Source: Anniella stebbinsi (taxonomy: Eukaryota; Chordata; Lepidosauria; Squamata; Anniellidae). From it: DNA of 64,000 nucleotides. The DNA is taken from NCBI GenBank assembly GCA_029215795.1, contig JARDYH010000002.1, positions 61,605,001 through 61,669,000 on the forward strand, given 5' to 3'. Position numbers and translations under genes: made by a program. The notes beneath the pieces are model-generated. The model saw nothing but the letters and a program-made list of their open reading frames with translations, did no database searches and was not told the DNA's origin. This document shows positions 45,487 through 62,910 of this stretch, piece after piece. Positions within the stretch are counted from its first letter, which is position 1; every line of letters starts with the position of its first letter.

Positions 45487-48400
45487 CCCCGAGAGTTAGA
45501 ATGGGAATGTACCAAGTGTCCAAGGAGGGAAGAGGGAGGTGCCACTAAGCCGCTTTAGTTAACTATAGGCTCCTGCAGCACGCTGAAGGAACGGACACCC
45601 CCACTGTCAACGCGGCATACTTCACAAGCTGCATTTATCAAAGCCCCTCACGCTCCCAAGATGAGCGTCTATGCTTTTTGTCTTTCTCGTTGCTTCCCCG
45701 CCTTGTAGCGTAAGGGCCCTTGGCTGATTCGCCACTATAGCTGCACAGCACAAAGACCCTACTTTATACACTCAGACAGGAGAAAGGGCGGGGGAATGTG
45801 CAACTTCAGGAATCCTGAATGAGCCCTATTTAATCTACAATCCAGCAGTACAGTATATTCTACAACTTGGACATCCATTCATTCACTCTGCTTTGCTACA
45901 GTCACTTCGCAAGCAGGACACCGGGGGCGGTCTTTTTAATTAGTTTCTACATGAAATGGTCAAGCGGGGGTAGGGGGAAATCGGGGAGAACCTAAGACAT
46001 CTTTCCAAGTTTGAATACATATGTACTCAAAATAGCACATTTACAGACGTTATCCTTCAAAACAGCTTATCCACCTTGTTTAAAAATACAACCAATGAAA
46101 GCAAGCCTATCAGCAAAACAAGAATTTTAATGTCCCTTAGTTATTTTGAATCAGAAGCAGTTCTCAATTTTTGGCAAGGACTTGATATGTGACATAAGCA
46201 AAAGGGGAAAGGGTTTGTGATATAGCCAGAACAAGTCGCAGGTGAGGCAGAAGGGAGTAGCGGAAATGAGTTCCAAAAGAACATTCCTTATTTGAGAATA
46301 CATGATCTTTAGCCAGGCACAATGGAGGCAAGCATCAATCCAGATTCTATTTTCACCACACATACATGTCCTGGGAAACTAGCTAATTCTAACTAATTGG
46401 TCATTGATCTATAAAAAAAATACATTGACATTTATTGCACATTTGTGTTGTGTTTCTATTATGAACATATTATAGGTCATCGTTTCTCCTACTCACTGGT
46501 CCATCTATAGTATAGGGATAATACTAGCTAACCATACAAAGTTGTCAGAATTACCAAGAACATATGTAAATTGCTCTGAATATTTATAAACATTGCATTA
46601 TAAATATTTTAACTGCAAAGGGAGTATCAGTCAATTATAAGATATTCCTTTAGTTCATTTAATATTCTCCAAATAGCGCTAGTAGTTATTCTAATGAAAT
46701 CTAAGACATGGAACCATTTGCTTTCTCAAAGAATTTTATTTTCCCATAATTAAAATGATATATATTTTCACTAGTTGGAAAACAAGGGATCAAAGGTGCA
46801 CCCTCCTTACTCCCATATTTACAAAGCTGTCAGTGGTGACATTACCTTTCTGCCAATGCGGCCAATATGAGATATGAAGCTCCTTTTGCCATTTTGTTGT
46901 GTTACATGGGGTAGATGCGACATAACTTCTCTATCAGGCACGTTACATAAAGCCTTCTCAGGCCAAGCACCACCACTTGAAGAACTTGAGGGAGGGTTAC
47001 ATAAAACCTTCCCCCAGCTATGAGGCTGACCATATGCAAAGGAGGACAGGGCTCATATAACTTTAACATTTGCAGAGAAAAGGGAATTTCAGCCAGAGTC
47101 ATTTGTATGCAATTAGTTCCTGGTGAAATTTCCTCTTCATCACAACAGTTAAAGTTGCAGGGGCCCTGCCTTCTTTTGTATATGGTCACTCTAGTATAGT
47201 GCCTGGAACTTTAACTGTTGTGATGAAGAGGGAATTTCACCAGGGACTAATTGCATACAAATTACACCGGCTAAAATTCCCTTTTCTCTACAACTGTTAA
47301 AGTTACATGAACCCTGTCCTCCTTTTCATATGGTCAGCCTATACTAAACTTGTAAACTAAACTCGCTCCACAAACACCAATTTTCTCCCCAAACTCTTAA
47401 CACACACTCTACACCACTCTAACTCTCTTTAGTCACACTTTAAATACTCCCCCCACTCTACCTATTACTTTATAAACCACACTCATTCAGTTCAACATTT
47501 CATACTGACTAGATATACTAAACCATATAGACATATACAAGATAAATACTTGTGGGGTAACGCCACAGTAGACTATCGCACAAAGGCTCTGAAAAGGAAG
47601 TTGCACCCCAGAAACAGATTCCCTAGCTATCTTTAAGCCCCATTCAAATATGAAGTTTTTGAAGTAGGCATTGTTATCTTTTATTATATATTCTACAAAT
47701 TAAACATTAAATATATTTCCAAAATTAACCTGCAAGGTAACATTTTGAACAATAACTTTCATATTTTACATTTTGTACCATTTTGCACAATACTCAACTA
47801 AGAATACATCTAAAATCCAGTTCTATGCGTACAGTGAATGTAGACAATTTAATGCTGTATAGGTTAAATTATATATTTTTAAGGAAATACAAATGTGCTT
47901 TTAAAAAAATACAATGCAGACCTAACTCAAGGATTATAACACTTTTTATTATCTCCAAGAGAAGAGAATGTCTGTAACAAACTTCAAATAAAACTAATTT
48001 AATCTCAGAGTAACATAATTTAATTCCCAAAGCACAGCATTGGAAAGAACACTGCAGAACTTCACTGCTCTGTCGCTTCCATAGGCCTTGAAAGTGTCTT
48101 CTTTATTTCCATGGGTGAAATGCTTCTGCCCCATGTTTCTACGTATTAGGCCCTATTATAATGCCACGAAGTAGAAATAAGAGCTAGAGTTCACCAGAAC
48201 TTTTTTTCTCAGGTTAGATGTTCGGGGGGGGGGGGGGAGGGGGGGCTGGAAAAAATGTTGCTATTTTATTCTCTCCTTTGTTTAACATGCAGCCTGAAGA
48301 AAAATTCTTGTGAACATGAAAACTTGCTTACTACTTTGACATTTTAGTTGTACTGATAAGCTATCTACAATTTTTGTCTGAATTATTCAGGCATTCATAT

Positions 48401-48514
48401 CTCCCCACATTGGACTTGAACCACTAAAGATTTCTTCTGGTGGCACTGTTATATGGAAAAAATTGTGGCATACTGAGTTCTTGGCTATACAACAGTTGGG
48501 CTAATGTATAAATT
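45487..48514. other. CDO1-ATG12 intergenic stretch
   Basis: Holds foldback copy F at 47033; otherwise AT-rich with a G-run near 48223-48244. No exon seen. Confidence 0.5.
47033..47342. mobile_element. Foldback hAT-type element, copy F (inverted)
   Basis: The only copy with its asymmetric centre reversed (TATGGTCACTCTAGTATAGT), so it is inserted in minus orientation. Ends GGCTGACCATATG and TCATATGGTCAGCCTA. Lies between CDO1 and ATG12. Confidence 0.82.
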
Positions 48515-49080
48515 GTCATAGAAGCATAGAATAGTAGAATTGGAAGGGGCCTGTAAGGCCATTGAGTCCAACCCCCTGCTCAATGAAGGAATCCACCTTA
48601 AAGCATCCCTGACAGATGGCTGTCCAACTGCCTCTTGAAGGCTTCTACTGTGGGGGAGCCCACCACCTCCCTAGGTAATTGGTTCCATTGTCATACTGCT
48701 CTAACAGTCAGGAAGTTTTTCCTGATGTTTAGCCGGAATCTGGCTTCCTGTAACTTGAATTCATTATTTTGTGTCCTGCATTCTGCGATGATCGAAAAGA
48801 GATCCTGGCCCTCCTCTGTGTGACAACCTTTCAAGTATTTGAAGAGTGCTACTAAGTCTTCTCTTCTCAAGGCTAAACATGCCCAGTTCTTTCAGTCTCT
48901 TCTCATAGGGCTTTGTTTCCAGACTCCTGATCACCCTCATTGCCCTCCTCTGAACCCCCTCCACCTTGTTTGCACCCTTCCCGAAGTGTGGTGCCCAGAA
49001 CTGGGCACAATACTCAAAATGAAGCCTAACCAGTGCTGAGTAGAGGGGAACCAGTACCTCACACGATTTGGAAGCTATAC
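48515..49080 (-). mobile_element. CR1 LINE, 3' end of ORF2 and tail
   Basis: On the minus strand the frame at 48764-48964 reads EGVQRRAMRVIRSLE, LKELGMFSLEKRRL and so on, the classic C-terminus of CR1 ORF2. The CR1 3' UTR follows (TTGGACTCAATGGCC, CCAATTCTACTATTCTATGC), ending near 48515. 5'-truncated as usual for CR1. Confidence 0.88.
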
Positions 49081-49084
49081 TTCT

Positions 49085-49412
49085 ATTAATGCAGGGTTAA
49101 TAAAATGAAGCTCAATCCAGACAAGACTGAGATGCTGTTAGTGGGTGGTTCTTCTGATCAGATGGAGAATGCTCAACCTATTCTGGATGGGATTGCACTC
49201 CCCTTGAGGCAGAAGGTTCCTAGCTTGGGGGTTTTCCTGGAGTCATCTTTGTCGTTTAGTGTTGAGGTGGCCTCAGTGGCACTTAGCCTTCTACCATCTT
49301 TCGTTGGTGGCCCAGCTATGCCCCTATCTGGACAGGGATAACCTGGCTTTTGTCTTCAATGCTCTGATATCTCCAAGTTGGATTACTGCAATGTGCTATA
49401 CCTGGGGCTACC
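49085..49412 (+). mobile_element. L2-like LINE B, 5' piece
   Basis: A second decayed copy of the same LINE type (KLNPDKTEMLLVGGSSDQM, LGVFLESSLSF). Interrupted at 49413 by an LTR. Confidence 0.8.
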
Positions 49413-50185
49413 TGTGGTGGGAATTTGAACCTTCTTGGGTGGTCTGGTGACTCCCTCTTATCAGAAAGGGGTCACTTAATTGTTAAAGAGCCAGATCTCT
49501 TATGAGAAAGTTCTTCTCTCTAATTCCCTTCTATGCGTTGATACAATAATTGACCTATATGTAGTCTAGGGATAACCCTAGGAAGGGGGGTTTCCTCCTC
49601 TAGATTGGTGACCACCCACCCACTAACTCAAAGGAGTTAGATTCACACAAGCAACTTAACTTGGTTTGCAGTGGAGACCAATGAATACTCACATACGATT
49701 CAGTCCAAAGAAGAAGCTTTAATAGGAGTTCATCAGCTGATGGAGCCAGAGAAGAGAGCTCTGTCTGGCATACTGAAACACGGCACATGGTTTTATACAT
49801 GTCAAGAATATGCACACTTCGCATTTCTAAGGGGGTGGGCATGAGGGCTGGTCAAATCAAAGGTTACTCTCAGACACAATCAAAAGGCTGACAAAATATA
49901 TTTTCTGTCAATTACATGATTAAAACTGCTGATTGATGAAATGTACACTAAGCAAGAACAGTTGCTTAAAGTCTGGGCTGGAAGCCTGCTGCGGTTTTGG
50001 CCCTAGATGAATATAACTCTTTAATTTATCTGATTTAAACATCTGTCAGTATCGCATCACAGACAGTTCTCTCTCTCATAAAATAGAGAAATGAAATCAT
50101 TGAAAGCAATAGGGTTACATTCAATCAATCAAGAATAATTCATTTTAGCTATTGGTATGATCACACCTGAAATAGTCTCTCGACA
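49413..50185 (-). mobile_element. Solo LTR with 5-bp target duplication
   Basis: 773 bp, minus orientation, starting TGTCGAGAGACT and ending CCCACCACA. Flanked by CTACC on both sides (49408-49412, 50186-50190). On the minus strand a TATAAAA box (49791-49797) precedes an ATTAAA poly(A) signal (49718-49723) in the order expected for U3-R-U5. No internal sequence remains, so it is a recombination-derived solo LTR of an LTR retrotransposon or endogenous retrovirus. It splits LINE B. Confidence 0.85.
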
Positions 50186-50800
50186 CTACCTTTGAAGACA
50201 ATTCACAAGCTGCAGTTTGTGCGAAGTGCAGCACCCTATTTGATAACAAGGACGAGAACAACTGAATCTATAACACTGATTCTGGTAGTTGCACTGGCTG
50301 TTTGAGCTCAATTCAAGGTGCTAGTTAAGACCTATATAGCCTTAAACAGCTCAGGTCTGTAATACTTGATGGAGTGCATCTCCTGGCATGAACCCACCTA
50401 CAGACTATGCTCATCATGTAAGGGCCTCCTCCAGGTGCCTCTTTTGAGAGACTCAGAAGGTGGCAACATGGGAGAGGGCCTTCTCAGTGGCAACCCCGAT
50501 TATGGAATGAACACCCCAGAAGTGCACACCTGGCACCAACATTGTTATCTTTTAGGAATTTGGCAGAGCATTATAAGGTTTTTAATAAGGTCATAGGATT
50601 TGTTATTGTGGATTGTTGAAATTGCTTGTGTTTATGTCCACACACACACACACACTCCTCTGTGTGTATGTGTGTCTGTTTACACATTTGTATGTAAACG
50701 GTTTTTAAATGATGTACATTATTTGTTTTTGGTTTTTAATCTCTGAAAACTGCCCAAGAAAGCTTTGGCTATTAGTCAGTATAGGAATGTAATCAATAAA
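50186..50800 (+). mobile_element. L2-like LINE B, 3' piece
   Basis: Resumes after the LTR with the KLQFV-like segment and the FKVLV-equivalent region, then a 3' tail ending near ATCAATAAAATG. It carries a short (CA)n at 50640-50655. Confidence 0.75.
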
Positions 50801-50895
50801 ATGAAATGATCTATTATTCTACTTGGTTAGCATCTAGGTGAAAGTATGAAAGGAAAGCTGTTGCCAGTTAGGTTTCCATGATTGTAGCAGCAATA

Positions 50896-50902
50896 CACAC
50901 AC

Positions 50903-50972
<70 letters not shown>
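50896..50972. repeat. (CA)n(TA)n(CA)n microsatellite
   Basis: AC units, about 18 TA units, then AC and TA units again. Confidence 0.93.
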
Positions 50973-50973
<1 letters not shown>

Positions 50974-51494
50974 AGACATTGAGCTTTAGTATGTTGTGAC
51001 ACACAAACACTATTTTCAGGCAATGATTTTTGTAGTACTGCTGCAATGTGATCAGCATTGCAGAAATTCTGCAGACATTGCCATAAACTAACATTGAAAT
51101 AATTATTTACCTTACAATCCCCTATTAAAGAAGGCCATTTGTCTAATCAGAAAATTTGCAAATCAAAAATACCAATAATAAAACAAGGAACAAATAAAGC
51201 AGCATACTATCCTTTTCACTTCTTAAAGTTTTTAGTAATGGATAAATTGTTATTAATTTTATTATTACATTTATATCCTGCCTTTTTTCCTCTTACAAGG
51301 ATCCCAACGAAGTTTACAGGTCCTACTTTCAGTTGTTATTTTTCTTCTCAAAACTAAGATGAGAAAAGCTAATGTGTGGTGTCTCCCTTTCTACAAAGTC
51401 ACTTTAAATGCTGATAGTTAATTTAACACGGTCTGGTAGGTCAAGAGAGCTCAATAGGGAAACAGACTGCCTGAACATATACACATATACGATT

Positions 51495-51925
51495 GAAGGA
51501 AGCAAGCAACAGCAAAGGTAAATTTCCAGAGAGGCCCTGCCCTCACTTTAAGTTCAGCTTGAGAGGACAGTTAGGTGAACAAGTACATGACAGAAAATCT
51601 TTTCCGCAGTGGCCCCACACCTCCGGAATAAGTTGCCATCAGGGAACTGCCAGGCTCCATCATTGCAGTCTTTTAGGAAGGCCCTGAAAATTTATTAATT
51701 TACTCTGGCTTTCCCCTGATTAAGTTTTATTGGACTGGATTGCAGCTGCAGTTGTAGGTTTTGTTTTACACTAATGTTTGTTATTATTTTAGAATGTTTG
51801 CTGCTGTTGCTTTTTATTGTTTTTATTATCGTATTGGTTTTTATTATTTTGAGTTTTACTGTTATATGCCACCTTGGGAGGGCTCCCAAGGTAGCCAAGA
51901 AATATTATAAATAAATACATGCCAG
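51495..51925 (+). mobile_element. LINE 3'-end fragment downstream of ATG12
   Basis: Resembles a non-LTR element C-terminus and tail: GCCCTCACTTTAAGTTC, CAGTGGCCCCACACCTCCGG, TTTTAGGAAGGCCCTGAAA, then a T-rich stretch with GTTATATGCCACCTTGGGAG and a final AATAAATAC. Family not certain. Confidence 0.5.
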
Positions 51926-52586
51926 GGAGAAGGATGAAAGCAGAATTTGTTAAATGAAAACCTTATTTTCAAAGAACCTTGATACTTTCATATTTACATT
52001 TCTGCAATTGATTTTATATATTTTGCCATGTGGTGAGGTAGGAAGGGGAACGAGGGGTGTGTGGCCTGCTAATTGAGGAACACCATCCTAAAGTCCCTTT
52101 TGACTCACGGAATGTAAGGTTGAATCCCAGCTACTGTGTTTAAAGAATCATAGACAAGAATAAATAGAAAATATAATTGTTTATCACAGATGCAGATACT
52201 TCATTGCCCATGTACAGTAAGGATCATTCTGTGAAGCTGCAACTTCCACACAGCCTGGTTAAATGACGATCTATTTACTCTCCAAGTCAGGAGATAGTAC
52301 CCTTTCTTAGAAATAGAAATTCTGTAGTCCTGGACCAACGAAAGGCAGCTCAGCTGTACAGATGGCACATGCACAATTATTTCTACAAACAAGCTATCAA
52401 CTGAATTAAACTCAGGCTGAGAAGCCTTTTTAGTTTTTGTACATATCCAGAGAACATACAAGAAAGAATGAAGTGAATTCCATGGGCAAGAATGCACATT
52501 TCTTCAGTTTGTCCATGGGGAATGTCTCTGAAGTTTATTATAGCCCATTAGTTTTCTAACAGTCCTAAACAATGGTAGCTTTTAAT

Positions 52587-60063
<7,477 letters not shown>

Positions 60064-60117
60064 AATAGCCCCAAAGCGGAAATCGCGTCCTCCCCCTTTA
60101 TAAGCGCGGGTCGGGAG

Positions 60118-60123
60118 CACGTG
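60118..60123. promoter_or_regulatory. Second CACGTG E-box in the divergent promoter
   Basis: Context AGCACGTGACC, nine of ten bases of the CLEAR consensus, about 100 bp from the perfect site and 55 bp upstream of the ATG12 ATG. Confidence 0.5.
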
Positions 60124-60218
60124 ACCACGGCAGCTCTCGTTTGTATTTTGTCCCTCGCAAGCTGCCGTCTCCATAGTTAGCGTAAATCAGGTGATGGTTC
60201 CCCCCTCGTCTCTCGTCC

Positions 60219-60228
60219 GTCACGTGAC
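60219..60228. promoter_or_regulatory. CLEAR-type E-box GTCACGTGAC
   Basis: A perfect 10-bp palindrome equal to the CLEAR consensus bound by TFEB, TFE3 and MITF, which drives lysosome and autophagy genes. It sits about midway in the divergent promoter. The match is seen; factor binding is inferred. Confidence 0.65.
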
Positions 60229-60372
60229 TGAGGAAAGGTTCCGTCTCTGTGCGGTGCTTTGGAGAGGGGGCTGAGAAGGCTTCTTCAGGGACGCGAGCCT
60301 CGAGAGCGTGGGGGAGGGGCAGATTCCACCGCCTTATTTGGGCTCCTCACCAACTGCCCTCCCGCCCTCACC

Positions 60373-60441
60373 ATGATTAAAGCGATCCTCATTTTCAACA
60401 ACCATGGGAAGCCGCGACTCTCCAAATTCTACCAGCGCTAC
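60373..60441 (+). CDS. AP3S1: AP-3 complex sigma-1 subunit, coding exon 1 (partial gene)
   Basis: Small sigma subunit of the AP-3 adaptor, which sorts cargo from endosomes to lysosomes and lysosome-related organelles. Only exon 1 is in the window: MIKAILIFNNHGKPRLSKFY plus QRY, then the donor GTAAGTGC. The start has context CACCATGA. The sequence is AP3S1-like (MIKAILIF, SKFY) rather than AP3S2-like (MIQAILVF, VRFY), although QR replaces the usual QP of AP3S1. Synteny next to ATG12 also supports AP3S1. The remaining exons lie beyond 64000. Confidence 0.9.
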
Positions 60442-61480
60442 GTAAGTGCCCGGCGGGGCGCGGGGGCCGAGTAGCGAGTGAGGGAAGGAGCCGGAAGCGG
60501 GGAAGCGAGCTGCGTGTGGCCCAGGATTGTTAGCTGCCTTGAGAATTGTATGGAGTCGGGAGGTGCAGCTACCCCGTTCCCTTTGTACTACGGCGCAGGA
60601 TCCTTTTTTACGTGAAGGGGTGAGGAGAGAGAGCCCTTTGCACAACCGCCTCCACCGTCAAGTAGATGGTTCCTCTCCCCATGCTGGACCCCATTTATTT
60701 ATTTGTTTATTTTTCTATCTATCGTTCTTGTGCCTCGCTTTAACCACTGGGAAGAGCCCAAGGCGGCTAGCAATATCAATCAAAACAAACAAAACGCCTT
60801 AGCCCAACTTGATTACGTGAAGGAAAGGCATTTTTCACTTACTCGCTCGGAAATGAGCCCCTGCTCTTTTCTGTCGCCACGTCCCCGTATTTTTCCTGGT
60901 GCTCAGGTCAAGGTCTTGGTAGCAACACAACACACACATACACACACATACACACACATACACACACCACTCCTCCGTTCAGGGCTCCTCAGACTGCTCT
61001 GTGGGAGGAAAGGACCGAAGAGGCAGTGTTCGGCCCACCGCTTTTGCTCGAGATTAGTGGGAATAGTGGCCCTTCTTCTGTGATGTTGGTCAATGGCCTC
61101 TGCTTACCACGCAGAGCACTGTGTGAAAGGGTAGAGGAGAGAGAGAGGTGAACGTGTCCTCACAGGGTTGTTCATATGAACGTATTAAGTCATTAGGCTG
61201 TGGAACACGGGGCTGTCTATCCTGATTGGCAGCGGCTTTCAAAGCCCTTGGCTAAATGCCACCTTCTTATCTGAAGATATTGGGGATGAAACTCTGCAAA
61301 TTTACGCATTCAAAACCTGTCCCCTACCACTGAGCTGTTGCTCCCTCTTCAAGACATCAACACCCCTGTTCAGGGCCACCTTGAGTTGGGAGTGCAGAAA
61401 AATGGCTCCCCAAAATCCATGGTTAAGAGTTTGCTTTGCTGCCGCTGAGGTCACTTGATTGGGATTTGGGGTGGGAGACT
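60442..61480. other. Start of AP3S1 intron 1
   Basis: CpG-rich for the first few hundred bases, then ordinary sequence with the CA array. No AP3S1 exon 2 found up to 64000. Confidence 0.55.
60929..60967. repeat. ACACACAT repeat in AP3S1 intron 1
   Basis: CA-rich array with regularly spaced T (CACACATA units). Confidence 0.9.
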
Positions 61481-61917
61481 GGCCTGGTTCAGACGACACG
61501 ATAATCGACCGGGGGGGGGGGGGAACAATCGTAAGTTGTGTTGCTTATTGTGTCGTGTGGAGGGCAACACACAACGCACACACAACTGACAGTACGCTAT
61601 TTGGGGCACTTAAACAATGGAGAAAAACAACGGGCTTGCACGTTGTTTATCCCGAACTCCGTTGTTTAAAGTGTAATGTGGAGGGAACCCTGCTCTCTCC
61701 GTGTACTATTCCGTTTGGTCATAGAGTTCGCCGGCCAGAGCAGCTGAACCCCCCCCCCCCCCCCCGGCTGCTCCGATACAGCCAGCAGAACTTGCGGTGT
61801 ATGCTGGGATACGGCCGGAGGACTGAGGGAGGAAACACAGCAGCCGCTGCCAAAATAACGCATGGTCAGTATGCTATTTCCCCTCTCCGTTGCCTAAAGT
61901 GTCGTCCGAACTTAGCC
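61481..61917. repeat. Inverted-repeat element, copy 1 (GGTTCAGACGACAC ends)
   Basis: About 437 bp with inverted ends: the left GGTTCAGACGACAC pairs with the right GTGTCGTCCGAAC. The interior has ACAACGGGCTTGCA, a C-run at 61751-61765 and GGCCAGAGCAGC. Probably a non-autonomous DNA transposon. No transposase is visible. Confidence 0.6.
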
Positions 61918-62210
61918 AGTGGCAACTGTAAAGCTTTGTTAGCAGTGAGATGAGAAACGAGACTGTAGCTGGATGCGGTTGAGTTCTCATGTTGCCTGGT
62001 AACTAAATATCTTTTCTAGTTAGTGATATGTGATACTTAGCCTTTGTGATAAGAAATAGGATTGATCCTAGTGCATTGTTACGAAGTCTGTCACGTTTGG
62101 CAGTATTAGGTATACAGAGCGACACAAGTGGATGTTTGTCAGTAGGAGAGAATTGCAAAGTGGGTTGTTTTTTTTAGGGTTGCTTCCCATATGACTGAAA
62201 GCAACCCAGT

Positions 62211-62687
62211 GGCTGAATTCGGACAACATATTAGGCAATGGAGGAGGGGGGGAACAATCGTCAGTTGTGTTGCTTATTGTGTCGTGTGGGGAGTAACACA
62301 CCATGCACACACAACTGACAGTACGCTAATCGGCAATTTAAACAACGGAGGGAAACAACGGGCTTGCATGTTGTTTAGCCCGAAGCACCGTTGTTTAAAG
62401 TGTTGTCCGAATTGAGCCCCCCGTCTCCGTGAACTATTCCGTTTGGGGATAGAGTTCTGCTGGCCAGAGCAGCCGAAAACCTCTGGCCACTCTATACAGC
62501 CGGCAGAACTCACGGTGCATGCTGGGATACGACTGAGGGAGGGGGAGGGAGGAGATGCTGCAACCAAAATGGCCGCCACCCGTTCTTAGCAACCGGTGCG
62601 TTTGCCGGTGCCGAGCAGCACCGGCTGCAGCTTGTGTTTGGGGAGCACCGCCTGCCTAACGCACAGTCAGTATGCTATTTTCCCCTT
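62211..62687. repeat. Inverted-repeat element, copy 2, cut by the Gypsy insertion
   Basis: Begins GGCTGAATTCGGACAAC and shares the interior of copy 1 in the same order up to CAGTATGCTATTTTCCCC, where the Gypsy LTR starts. It also holds an internal mirror of its left end (TTGTCCGAATT near 62403-62413). The missing right end is expected beyond the retrotransposon. Confidence 0.6.
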
Positions 62688-62910
62688 TGTTATGAAATGC
62701 AGTTGATAGCTGTGTAGCTTGAAAGAAAGAATACTTAAACTTTGAAAGAAACAACACCTTTACTTCAGGCACAAGACAACTGTTCAAGTCAGGAAGCACA
62801 GTAAAGTAAGCAATGTAAACGAAAAGTTGAAAGTAACAATAACTAACGAACTCCGTCTCTAAGGTCGGCTTTCTCCTTTCTTTGTAAACGCTCAGACCGG
62901 CGTGGTCACA
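62688..62910 (-). mobile_element. Putative 3' LTR of the Gypsy element
   Basis: A 223-bp segment on the minus strand that begins TGTGACCACG directly after a purine-rich tract (62911-62928, the likely polypurine tract) and ends TCATAACA, giving TG...CA ends. It overlaps the pol stop codon. The right boundary is supported because the neighbouring repeat copy is cut here. The 5' LTR is outside the window, so the pair cannot be compared. Confidence 0.5.

Larger units (their letters stand above)
60064..60372. promoter_or_regulatory. Divergent ATG12/AP3S1 promoter (CpG island)
   Basis: The 309 bases between the divergent start codons of ATG12 and AP3S1 are CpG-rich, in contrast to the AT-rich surroundings. 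They carry two CACGTG E-boxes and a TATA-like TTTATA at 60097-60102 that is very close to the ATG12 ATG. Both 5' UTRs must lie here. Head-to-head arrangement of these genes is also seen in mammals. Confidence 0.82.
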
